Assembly: GCA_012295275.1 (NCBI GenBank)
Contig: CM022665.1
Location: 32,124,022-32,188,021 of the forward strand
Source: Chrysomallon squamiferum
Taxonomy: Eukaryota; Mollusca; Gastropoda; Neomphalida; Peltospiridae
Length of the DNA stretch: 64,000 nt
Reading direction: 5' to 3'
Part shown: piece by piece, positions 1-11,698 of the stretch
Position numbering within the stretch: the first letter of the stretch is position 1
Layout: each line of letters opens with the position of its first letter
Notes under the pieces: model-generated
Database searches by the model: none
The model's input: the letters and a program-made list of their open reading frames with translations, nothing else
What the model was told of the DNA's origin: nothing
Translations under genes and position numbers: made by a program

Positions 1-1166
1 TTATGGATATCTGTTGTAGCAAACATGGTTTATTTAACTGCAAATAATGTTGATCAAAATTCTTTGTTATAGTAATGGACATCTGTTTTTGGGTCAAACA
101 AATGCTGCCCTCTGATTGGTAGACAGCATTTGTCTACCTCATGTAAAAACTACATGAATGCTTTTGTTTATACTCTAACTCTGTTCTCAACTATTTTTTG
201 GATGTTTCCTTTGGCTTCAACTAAATAAATAATTGTTTACACTTCTCTTTTATACATTAAGGAGATATAGGCATTTTTATCAGTTTTTTGTTGACTCTGG
301 ATCACAGTATTTGTCCAATTAACTTATTAAAACAATAGGCACAAATTGGTACATTTTCCAGCATCCAAAATTGCCACAACTTCTTTAATTTTCTAGATAT
401 TTCTAAAAGTTTAGTCTTGTTTTATTTGATTCTTAAGGCTCTATCCAGCGAAATTTGTTCGTAACATACCTATATTATGTCCATTGTCTAAAGATAATAA
501 ATTAAGCCATATATGGTGCAATCTAAATAACACAAATATTCTCTCGCTCTCTCTCAGATATTATTTATTACAAATATTTTCAGGTATTTTTTTTTTTTAA
601 GATCATAGAGTAATTTTCACAACTTTTAAAAATCAACTCCTAAATATACAATATCTATCTAAACTGTAATTTGAGTTGGGAAAATTCTAACCTTTGTAGA
701 GAATTACAAATTTAAAAATGAGTAGCAGTTTTGTAATTCAAGATAAAACAGTTATGTTATATTTTAAGTATTAGAAACTAATAAACAGTGGTGTGGTTTT
801 CCTACTTACTTGAGATGTTAATAAATTAAAAAATTATCAACAGCTTCAGCAGTAATCAAGGTGGATATGTGATAACTTTACCCACAAATAAATATATAAC
901 CCATAAATCATTATAAATAATTTTATCCATATCTTGGTGAATAGGCCTAATTTTAGCCATTATCAGTATGGATACTATTATAATACTATACCATAATCAA
1001 ATGGTAGATAAGTTCCATCATACTATGATGAATAAATATGCCCACCTTCATTTTGGATACCTTTACCCTTAATCAGTGTGGATAAGTATGCCTATATTTC
1101 ATCCAGAAATATCCTTGGTTCCAATGAGTTTCCAGATTATCAGTTTTTCCAGATCAAAAGATGTGG

Positions 1167-1201
<35 letters not shown>

Positions 1202-3640
1202 ACACAACACAAAACAAACAATACAAAACAACAAAACAATACAACAATACACTTCTGAGCAACTATCTTTCAAAGCACAGTGAACTGCTAGAAATTTAAA
1301 TTAAAAAATATTAAGCATAAATTAAATGATTAAATGAAATATATTAGCATAAATGGTACAAATTTATTAATACAGCCTGTATCAATAAAATCAAATTATT
1401 AAATTTAAAAAAATAAAAACAAAATAAACAAATTAAATATGCTAATTTCATTCAGTTTAGAAGAAGTTATGCACCACCATTGTCTTGAAAATTGATTGTG
1501 TGCCTGTAATAAATTTCACCTACAAATATGGTGGCCATTTATATCTTTATTGAAATTATTTCAATGAACTGAACCAGTGAAACCACTGAAGTCAGGTAAC
1601 AGGAGCAACATGTTGACTTCTACTTAGTAACACCTGAACAGTTAATACTGTCTGTGAAACACCTGTTACTACAGGCAGAGGGTGTGGGAAGGTAACTGCT
1701 GTGTAGTGTTTGTTTTTGTGTGTTCAACAGATTAATAAGTGTTAGTTTATTGATTACTGATTGCACATTTTCTAATTTGTAAACTGAAATTGTTTTCAGT
1801 CAAATATTCATCTGGTGTTACTGCATGATGTTGATAGGAACTGGGTATAAATTTTAATCTGTTTTATAAATAATAATAATCATAATAAATAGATAAATAA
1901 ATACATAAATTCATTGAAATAAATGAATAATTACAATGCTTCAATGAAATAAATTAATAATTAGGACTTCACTGAAATAAATAAGTAAAATAAATTATTT
2001 CATTAAAAAAAACAACACACCAAAACAAATATAAATATATAAAATACTTCACTGAAATAAGTCAAATAAATTATTTCATTAAAAAACTAATATAAATAAA
2101 TAAATAAATAAAGCAAGAAAATAAGTATATAAATATTTTCTTAAAAGTAAAAGAGAAAAATAAAATAATCTCTTTGATGGCTGAAAGAAATTAGAAGGAA
2201 AGAAATTAATAAAAAAAACTAAATTAAATAAAAAAAATAAAATGAAATGAACTGAAATAAAAAAAAAATAATAAAATAAAGTAAAATAAAAAATAAAAAA
2301 TTAAAAATTTTATAACAATAAATTTCTTGAGACAGTAATGGAATCATCATTAAAACAAAATATTTCTCATAAATATTATTATTTTTCTCTCTCAGTACCG
2401 TTTTTCACTTAAATATTAATGATTTTCTTTCTCACATTGTGACAGTTATAATATTACATGGATTTTACCTAATTAACTGCAAGTTGTTACTGATGTTGTT
2501 GTTGTTTTTTGTGTGTTTGTTTGTGGATCAGTCCTCCTAAATACTTCTGATAGTCTATTTCCCATTTCAGCCAGTGTCACACATTACTGGTTTATCAATG
2601 GCTGCAGTTTTTGGATCCTGTCTATGGATAGATTTTTATAAAATATCCCTTGCTGTTACTTGAAAAGAGTAATCTATTCTGTAACAGCAATGGACTTCCT
2701 TATTATCTCACTGATCCTTAACAACATTATGTATGTACAATGCCTTGTAAGTTTACAGGGTACTTGGTTTATCATTAAACTTTACTTGTTGTTATGCTCT
2801 ATTACACATTTTACTGTCATCATCATAGATGCTTTAATGATACTTAACAGAAAAAGTAACATTTTTATAAATGTTATATCTTGCCAACACAATGTTTATT
2901 TGTAAAATTTATTTTTCTACACAGTAGTTAATGTAGTTTTTGAGAATGAAATTACTGAGAATATAATAACATCACTGACAGATGATTGGATTAAAGTATC
3001 TGCATATACTGATTTCAATATTATATCCCCAAATCACTTGTATTTAATGCCAATAACAGAAATTACTTAACAAATAATTATTTATTTTATGTGTTTTGTA
3101 AAAATGTTTTTATTATTTTATTTGTTATGGGTCCTCAAATATATATATATTAACAAACTAAAAAATATTTACATATACAAAGATAGACAAACATGCATAC
3201 ATGTTTACATACAAACACATACAAAAATCTATAAATATACAAAGACACAAATAAAACCACAACCCAATATTCTCACGTTATATGCACACATGCTTCAGTG
3301 ACCACAAGTATCTATATTTAGATGTGTCTATGTCAGTTTATCACAACCTGATTAATCACTCCTGATGGTGGTGTGTATTTAAAAACCTTGTTGGAAAAAC
3401 AATGTTATTTCTACAGTTTTATTGTGTTTGATGTAATAACCAGCAATTAACTTGTTCTGGCAATTAACTTTAATGAGTCAGATAATCCTGGTTAATTTGT
3501 CTTTGTGTGCCTTGATGGTTGATACAGTGGGCTTTAGACAAAGGTTGCTATATACATATCTTTACAGGAGCTTTAATCTAGTGTTAATAGCAGCTTTGCT
3601 TAGCACATTAAAAACAATTTCAGTGATCTTTGGTTATCAC
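1..3640. other. gene-free AT-rich stretch
   Basis: No ORF in this stretch has exon-like borders, homology I recognise, or a reading frame that stands out from the AT-rich background. It is rich in A-runs and TAAA/AAAT simple sequence, especially 1,860-2,310. A 34-nt poly-A run lies at 1,167-1,200. The short ORFs at 2,660-2,905 and 3,452-3,676 have ordinary intergenic composition and are not called. Confidence 0.6.
1167..1200. repeat. poly(A) run, 34 nt
   Basis: Uninterrupted A homopolymer, followed by a low-complexity CA/AAC stretch to about 1,250. This could be the tail of an old retroposed sequence, but no SINE or LINE body is recognisable to its left. Confidence 0.9.
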
Positions 3641-3654
3641 ACGGTTGGATACCA

Positions 3655-4195
3655 GAAGTGCCATATCCTATCCTAAGTCAACAGATAGCTAAGATTTGTG
3701 TCCTAGCACAAAGTCCTATCAAAGGCTTACAGTAGGTCAGTACTTTGGCACCAAATACTATCCAAAGTCATCAGAACGCTAAGATTTACATTTTGGCACC
3801 AAGTACTATCCAAAGTTATCTGATAGCAAGGATTTGCCTTGGCACCAAATACTAACCACTGTCATCAGACAGATAGGATTTACATATTCTGGCACCAAAT
3901 ACAATCCAAAATCATCAGTTATCTAGGACTTTCATTTTAGAACCATGTACTAATAAAAATCATCAGATAGCTAGAATTTGTATTTTGGCTCCAAATATTA
4001 TCCATAAGCTGACTGTAGGATTGTATTTAGGCATCAAATATTATCCAAAATCATCAGAGAGCTAGGACTTGCATTTTGGCACTCAATATTATCCAAAGGC
4101 TAAAAGAAGGATTGTATTCTGGAACCAAGTACTGTCTAAAGTTGTCAGACAGCTAGGATCTGCATTTTGGTAGGAAGTCATATGTAAAGCCATCA
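3655..4195. repeat. degenerate minisatellite, unit about 45-57 bp
   Basis: A phrase resembling TTTGGCACCAAATACTATCC, followed by AAAGTCATCAGATAGCTAGG, recurs about 10-11 times (near 3,747, 3,803, 3,848, 3,890, 3,937, 3,985, 4,027, 4,074, 4,117 and 4,166). Copies differ by substitutions and small indels, so this is an old array. All reading frames are broken, so I do not read it as a coding repeat. Confidence 0.8.
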
Positions 4196-4199
4196 GCCT

Positions 4200-5884
4200 A
4201 AATGGTACAAGGATTGCTGAATTCAGTATTATTGTATGTGTGATCTTTCATGTAAGATTTACTATCGTCAAATAGGACAATTTTGAATGTTATTTAAAAG
4301 TTGACTTCCAAAAAATAATTGACAGTTTCTTTAGATAAAATATGGTTAGAAATATCAAAGGTAAATTTCTTTAAGCACAAATAGCAATTGTTTCTATCAT
4401 ATGAAAATACTACATATATAATCATATTATAATTATATATAATTTATTCTAAAAAAAAAAAATACAGTTTATAAATAAAAACTATAGAACAATACTAGTA
4501 AATTCTTAGAACAGCTTATTAAAATAAGGCAAACATAAACCATCTTGTGATTAGGACAATAATTATACACAATATATGACACTGTGACTCCAAAAGCCAC
4601 CTTTTAAAACAATGCAAAAATTTACTCAAATGAATGCAGAGCAGAATGTATAATAAAAGTTGATTTCCAGATAACATTATATAATTTAATACAATAAAGA
4701 ATGCACCATTTTAGAAATTTTTGAAACACCTTCTTAGGATACTCCTGAGATTCTAACCTAAGTTTGGAATAACTGCCTTCATTAAAGGCTGACAATTTTT
4801 AATTTAGATATTTCAACATTCAGCTTTTGAACTTCTGTCACCTTATATTAAAGGTGTGACTAAATTTACATAAATATTTAACAGCCTCAGTTTGGAGTCA
4901 CTGCCTCACTTCAAAGGTGTAGTGGCCTCTACATGAATATTTAATAAATCGCAGATTCTTTTGACTTTGATTTGGTGTAACAAATGACTGCCCCCCAATA
5001 AGATGAAATCTGCTGAATATGATAATTACACTGCAGCTAAAGACCTGTGACATGCAAGGAAGCAATCATTACTTAGCAAAGTGATTATTAAAATATGAAG
5101 AAGTAAATCTATTTCAACCAGCTCTCCATTTAAATATTTCAGAATGTCCCTGCAGTTATTGAATGCCAGGTTCACCAATGTCAGAAAACATACTTAAGCA
5201 AGTAGTTTTTATTTTTAAATAAAATGTTGCCTGCAGCTCAAATCATTATTATCCTGATAAATATTTGTATCATTATTATTATCATTTCTGTTAAAAAAAA
5301 AATTATGTTCTCTTTTATTGCTTGAATGTTGTATTTTATTTGAAGTAACTTGTTATAAATTTAATAATAATAATGACATTAAGATGAGGATGAATAGAAA
5401 TAAGAAAATGAAGAAGTCTTAGAAGATAAGAAGAAAATAATATGAAGAAGAAGAAAAAAAGAAAAGGAAGAAAAAGAAGAGTTAGAAGGAGCAGAAGAAG
5501 ATAAACATTAACAAAAGAAAACTAACAGTTGCACTGTAATGCATTTTTAAGATTATTATACTCAAACAAAAAAAGAAAGTATACATATTGAAATCTTGAA
5601 TACCTTTTTAGTTAGCCATTTTAATATAATAAAAAAACAACAACACTGTGCATATATGCCATACTGTGTAATGCATAGAATGTGCATATCATTTCAAAAT
5701 TGCCATATCTTACACAGCCAAGTGCCATGATAACCAAAAACATGATTTGCATGCTGCTGGCCAGTGGTTTGGCATACAAACACCTGATATTTCACTAGAG
5801 TACCCTCATGAGTGCAAACCTTTGAAAAACCAATATGTAAAGCCTATAGAGTATTGTTTGACAATACCACATGAATTATAAAAT
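4200..5884. other. gene-free AT-rich stretch
   Basis: I see no gene here. The part around 5,390-5,510 is purine-rich low-complexity sequence (GAA/AAG-rich on the plus strand). The rest is unique-looking AT-rich sequence without coding signal. Confidence 0.5.
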
Positions 5885-6290
5885 GACAGTCAGAGAGCAG
5901 CTGGGATGCTTGAGGCTGGGTGCAGTGCTAGTGATGTTGCTAGAAATTTCAGTATAACCAGAGTTGCACCAATGACTGCCCTCAGTGCAGCCATCCATGC
6001 AATTTGTTGGCTGCAGTTGGAAAGCAATTGCTGTGCTTGTTTGGTATATCACTACTCTCTAGAACCAATTTTACAGCCATTATTCTTACAGTCTTTAAGC
6101 CTACAAAATCCAGGTATGCCAACCTAAGAGACCTATTCTTATTCTGAGTCATCATCAACTCCATTAGCAGGCTCTTGAGCAGGAGAGGAGAAATATCCCT
6201 GCAAAGTTTGTGAACAGAACCATCCATTTCATGTCAAGCCTACATCAGTGCCAGGGGAAAACTTAAAGCATACGATCTATAGGAGCAGTC
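5885..6290 (+). mobile_element. Tc1/mariner-type transposase relic
   Basis: Near 5,891-5,960 the plus frame reads QRAAGMLEAGCSASDVARNF, the typical N-terminal helix-turn-helix start of Tc1-like transposases (family pattern: GML.AG.S..DVAR.F.VS). Beyond about 5,965 the match breaks up. A frame near 6,112-6,145 reads RYANLRDLF, resembling the family's RYI.LRHLRDRF segment, with a frameshift and stops between. The catalytic DDE/DDD region is not present, and no terminal inverted repeats or TA duplications are obvious. The element is dead. Family assignment rests on motif memory, so it is fairly but not fully secure. Confidence 0.65.
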
Positions 6291-6358
6291 ATGATGTTGG
6301 AGACGTTTATTCAATGCCTTCTTTAATTATTGGCATTTTTGTTTTATATGGTGATGAC

Positions 6359-6568
6359 CAGGGTTGGATTTAATGTGCTTGCCACCCATAGGCTAAAGAA
6401 ATTTTACCACCCCCTAGCTGAAAGCAAAAACATGGTGTTACATTTACATAATGATTTATTTATAAATCAAATGTGAAAATACAAATTTATGTAACATAAA
6501 CTGCCGCCCCTATCATCCTGCCACCCTAGGCACTAGCCTGGAAAGCCTGTATGGGAAATCTGGCCCTG
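6359..6568. mobile_element. hAT-like MITE, 210 bp, with 8-bp TSD
   Basis: The left end is CAGGGTTGGATTTA. The right end, read on the minus strand, is CAGGGCCAGATTTCC. The flanking 8-mers are GTGATGAC (6,351-6,358) and GTGGTCAC (6,569-6,576), 6 of 8 identical. Both ends fit the hAT terminal consensus YARNG, and the left 8-mer fits the Ac-type target pattern nTnnnnAn. The interior has no ORF, so it would be non-autonomous. Confidence 0.7.
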
Positions 6569-6569
6569 G

Positions 6570-7787
6570 TGGTCACTATAATGGGCCATTGGCAGTAGTC
6601 ATATGAAACTTGTATTATTACTGTACACTCCCTGATGTTAAATGATGTGCTTATCTAATTCCATAATTTCTACCAGTATGTCAACTGGTTTGTGAAATAA
6701 ATAACTACTGATAACATCCATACTTTCTTTTTTGGTTGTATATATTAAAATTGCCTCTAATGATTATCAGTATTTAAAGACAGTATCAAGATGGTACAGA
6801 ATGATAAAAACCTATATATTTTAATAAACATAAGTTACATTACAGCAGGTACTGTTGAACTTTGTTAATCACGAAATACATAAATATTAATACCCATTAA
6901 GTATAGTAATGTTTCTTTTAAATTTGAAAATCTCTAATCTTGTTATTCCTGAAAATACATTGATATACAATTAAATTTTAATAATCAGTGATAACAGAAA
7001 TTTAATGTTAAACTATGATAACCATGAAATGCATGTAAAGCATTTAATAACAGCAAACAAAAAATCATTAAAACATAATGGAATGAAACAAAATGTTGTC
7101 ATTAAATCTTCATAACCTTGAAAGACAGCATTCTGAAACTGCAGCTCAACAACAAAGGAATCTGCAATCATTCAGCTGACACTAGTTTGGGTATTCTGTC
7201 CATATTCAGAGGAATTACCAGTGGTTTGTCGAATTTTTATTAACCTGTTTCCACCAAGTGTCAGCCAGATAGTAGCAGAGATATCATCAGAGATGAAATC
7301 ACTGACAGTATGGTGAAGTAACATAATTACCAGTTATTCCATTACCATTGATTTTGTTTCTCTATGTATATCATAGAAATTATTCATACAGTGTTTCTGA
7401 GTCGAAGGAGAAAGTTATACATCAGCACAGATGTCTGTGCGAGATACAGTTAAATATGCTTCTTGTTTTAATTAGTAATTTGTAAATGTCAGAGTTAGGT
7501 GACCTGTGAAATATCACTGAGAAACAATGTCTTGATTGTATGTATATATTTGTGTATGTTTGTATGTACAATGATAGAAACACAAACTGAGACACACACA
7601 CACACTATACCATATCAACCCATACTGTACTGTACTATACAACATTGTGGGCTGGACACACCTCAAAATTTTTAGAAATAATTAAATTCTATGTGTCTAC
7701 TCTTTGTAAACACAAAATAAACAAAATACACACACAATGATTCATAGATATATCATACCAGCAGGTACGTTTAAATAGCAAGAGCAT

Positions 7788-7790
<3 letters not shown>
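6570..7790. other. gene-free stretch
   Basis: Unique-looking AT-rich sequence without ORFs that resemble exons. I see nothing else to annotate apart from short CA tracts near 7,590. Confidence 0.5.

Positions 7791-7819
<29 letters not shown>
7791..7819. repeat. (AC)n microsatellite
   Basis: Perfect AC repeat of about 14 units. The following 500 bp (7,840-8,290) contains many loosely repeated ATCATAC / GTATCA words that look like a very decayed tandem array. Confidence 0.9.
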
Positions 7820-7823
<4 letters not shown>

Positions 7824-8483
7824 ATGGGACCATAAAACCAGTTTATCTATTAGTATCTTATATCATATATCATACTGCATCACTGTGCTATCAAGTCAGT
7901 CTACCACTTAGCCAGTGCATTCAGTAGAAAACTGTATCATGTATACCATACTGCTTGAGTACACTACTATCTCAGTATAGCCTATGTACAAATGACACAC
8001 AGCCAAAGTATTCATTAGTACATTTTATCATTTGTAGTCTGCAGCTTGGATAGACAGTACTTGCATATCATATAACCTGGGTATTCATAAATACTTGCTA
8101 TCATTCATAGCATATAGACTGGATACGTGATAGTGCCACTGTATCACATAGCCTGTATAATAAGTATACTATATTACATTTATATCATGCAACTCAGTAT
8201 TATACTATATGGCTATTGTGCAACAAGTCTTAGTACTTGTTGGTATCATATAACATGAATCACACTTAGCCTGGAAACACAAATTACCATGCAGCCTGTT
8301 TTACTACATCTAAATTTTGCTGTAAATCAACGAATCAAATAAAATTGATGGCAAAATGTAGCCATCTTTGCAGATGATAATGCTCTGCCTAATGCTTGTT
8401 AAAATATGATGGAGAAGACAGAGGTAATTGAGGTTCATGGCAGTAAAATCAGATCTGTTCCAATCAATTGCACATTAACATCG

Positions 8484-8600
8484 TTTTACATTTACAAGCC
8501 TGTAACCACGGCAAATAGATATTAGTTTTAACTAGAGGGAGGAAACCAAATCTCTGGTTGCCGTGGTATCAAAAATAGTTAAATGTGATTTTAAGACTAT
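8484..8600. repeat. imperfect inverted repeat
   Basis: ACCACGGCAA (8,505-8,514) is the reverse complement of TTGCCGTGGT (8,558-8,567). A weaker outer match (TTTACATTTA on the left against TAAATGTGAT on the right) extends the palindrome to about 115 bp. This could be a small MITE relic; no clear target duplication was found. Confidence 0.5.
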
Positions 8601-10228
8601 TTTTTAAATAGTTCTAAGAATGAAAGTCACCTTTAAAAATATACTGTGGGTTTTTTTTTTGGTTTTTTTTTTTAATCAGATGTTTATGGTGAAAGCCTTT
8701 AATTTGCTAGAACTGTAATAGAAAATGATGTGTGTAAGTGTGTGTATGTGTTCCCATCTACCCTCCCCAAACAAACAAAATTAAGGCTTCATTGAGATAT
8801 TTCATGTTTCAGTCACTGTCATCCCTTTGAAAAAAAAGGACAAAACCTCCCTTAAAAACAGATGATTATTAAAGCAAAAATATGTGATGATTATTATTAT
8901 ATATTTTTTTTTATCTCAGATTAATTTTGTAAAGGATTTACTGCTGCTAACTGAAAAATGTAGTAGTTTCCTTTGAAAATTATTAACCAGAGGTTATTTT
9001 AATATTATTTTTCTTTCTTTTTAAATTATTTTTATCCAGTATCCAGTGGGAAAAGAAATAATCACTGTGCTTTAGTAGTGTCATGATATAGAAAAAAAAA
9101 AGAATTTCATAGTTATATTATATAATTTATAATTACATAATATATTTCATTGCTGGTTGGCAATATCAAAATGTTTCTTTATAAAAATCATCTATGTTTA
9201 GACTTAAAGGTAAATCAAAGCTTTATATCTCAGTAGTTTTAAATTCAGTTTTACTTTACTTAATATGCACAAAAGGAAAGAAAAAAGAAAAGAATAAAAA
9301 AACTTTAAAAAAAGAACAAAAGGAAAATGCCAAAGTAGAATAAAATATTACTAAAGTAAAATAAAGAAAACAAAATTTAAATTGGAGAAAAAAATTTAAA
9401 AACAAAAAGAAAAGGAAAATGGCAGTAAAAGAAAGAAAAAAGGAAGGGAAAAAAGAAGATGAAAAGTGAAGATAAATGTCTATGTAATATACAGTATTCT
9501 GTTTTAAGTTTTCCTCAATGTATTTATTTTAAAATACTCTAAAGACTGTACAGTAAAAACAAAATCAATATACTTGATATATCAAATATATCAAAAGCAA
9601 TATACTTGATTTACCACTGTTGTATATTTTAATCAGCAGTAAAAGATTTAAATAAATAAATAAATAAATAAAAATCACTGATTTCTTGTTATAATTTATG
9701 ATAATAAAATGTAAATTACTGAACCCCACCTGCTGAGAAAATCTTACTTATATACTCATTTGACATTGCAGTTATATGATTTTCACCATATTTTCCCAAG
9801 CCATTTTGTAGGACAATTAGTTGAATTATGGTGAAAACATTTAGATTTATTTATGTACAATAAGTTACTACATATTTACGTTTTTGAATGTCATCATTTG
9901 TTGCAGTCTGTTATTTATTTGTTTTTGTATATTTGTTGATATGTTTATTTAACACTGTAAATAAAACAGCATATGTCAGACATCTGCTGATCTCCATAGA
10001 ACAAACTCTAATCCCAAAAAGAACACTGTGTTTAAAAATGTGATTTAAAGATTCTGCAAGTAAGTCAATACATCAGAAACATTTAACATCACTGTAACCC
10101 AGAGTTACTTAAGCTGTTTATTTTCATGTTCCTGAACATTCTCATGTATCATTCTGACAAATTAGAAGAGTCAAGTACATCACTTTGACAAATCACTTTC
10201 TGGGGTGATCCAGTGATCTGATTCAGAA
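8600..10228. other. gene-free AT-rich stretch
   Basis: Low-complexity A-rich sequence, particularly 9,260-9,470 (A/G-rich) and a short (TAAA)n around 9,650-9,672. No coding signal. Confidence 0.5.
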
Positions 10229-10712
10229 GAACCTTTTAAGCAATAGTAGACCTCATATCAGATTTCCAAGATAACAGATATCCATGATGAAGGGCTGAAC
10301 CAATGTTAATTAAAGAAAAAGAGGTTTCTTTAGAACATACCTGTAATCTAACAGGTATCCAAGATGGTGGGAAAAACAAAAGTGTAACTAAAAATGAAAG
10401 AAAATGAGTTTTTTTAGATCATAATTATTTCCAAACTAACATTCATTTATGATGGTGGGGTGGAAGACTCAAATCAACTCACAAATAAAAAGAATGAGTG
10501 AGGTTTCTTTAAATTACATTTCTAAGCTAACTGGTAGCCATTATGGGTGCAAGGACAAAATAAAAAATAAAAAGATTAAAGCAGATTTCTTTAGATATTT
10601 CTGATCTAACATCCATTATGGAGGGTAGGATCCAAGACAACTCAAAAGCAAAAAGAGTAAGTGAGGTTTCTTTAAATCACATTCCCGAGCTAATTCGTAG
10701 CCACTATGTGTG
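10229..10712. repeat. degenerate tandem repeat, unit about 80-95 bp
   Basis: The phrase GAGGTTTCTTTA, followed by a CTAAC-type core and a CCATTATGG/CCAAGATGG end, recurs near 10,229, 10,322, 10,407, 10,499, 10,581 and 10,662. The copies at 10,499 and 10,662 are most alike and are 163 bp apart, suggesting a two-unit higher-order period. No reading frame is conserved between copies. Confidence 0.7.
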
Positions 10713-11317
10713 AAATAAAAAAAGGTATCAGTTTATATTTTGCATCTCAGATGTGTACACACTTAAACCAAATTACAGTTTGTCTGAGTGGTCAAAATAA
10801 ATCAGTTTAAGAGCTGACCAGATAAATGAGTAAATTTACCACCACTTGATCAAATGAATTTACTCACTGAATAATTAAGTAACAGACTGGTAGACTGACC
10901 AACAAAAATACAGTTTCATTTACAACTAATTAATTAATTTACGCATTGACAGACTAAAATACAGGTAGTTACAATGCAGCTGAATAACTGACACATATAC
11001 ACCTTGACTCACAGACTTACAGCTTCAGCCTGATTGACTGCCTGCTACAGAATTAACATGTACAGTTACTGACTCACTGAAGAACAGATTTACTTCAGTC
11101 ACTAGTGTAATCAGATAAAATATCAGTAGACTCCTTCAATCACTAGTGTTGATTACCTGACATATCAATATCACTGGTATATTATCTCACATATCAGTTG
11201 TGTTATTTAACTAAAATATTACCAGCATAAATTACAAGTCACTAGTGTAGATTTCAAGTCAGTAGTGTAGATTAGCTGATATATAACTGCACATTAGCTT
11301 TGTATCACTGTCTAGAA
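10713..11317. other. gene-free stretch with loosely repeated words
   Basis: Many short recurrences such as CACTAGTGT and ACTGAC suggest a very decayed tandem array (10,770-11,290). No gene is visible. Confidence 0.4.
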
Positions 11318-11400
11318 CAGGGGTCCACAAACATTTTGATCTTATGGGCCACAGCACTCTAACTTCACTGGCACTACTGCCACACAAACTTCATTGTGAT
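11318..11400 (+). mobile_element. possible hAT transposon end
   Basis: Begins CAGGGGTCCACAAACATTTT and continues into a GGGCCACA phrase, which is the style of many non-autonomous hAT termini. Only one end was recognised, so this is a fragment at best. Confidence 0.35.
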
Positions 11401-11604
11401 TATGTAAAATCTAAATGTGTAAGATATATGATTATGCATAATGTTCTAACAGTCAACCTCTGTAACTTAAAATGCTGATCTAGATTCTCCAACATACTGC
11501 TATGTAGATCAGCTGACATTGACATACAGGTTGTGCAGATTATATCATATAATTATTATTAGTGTAGATTGACTAGTACGTAATACAACAGGCTAATATA
11601 TCAT

Positions 11605-11694
<90 letters not shown>
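11605..11694. repeat. (GA)n microsatellite, about 45 units
   Basis: Perfect GA/AG dinucleotide tract of roughly 90 bp. Long uninterrupted purine/pyrimidine strands like this recur at 49.4, 50.5, 52.0 and 54.5 kb. Confidence 0.95.
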
Positions 11695-11698
<4 letters not shown>

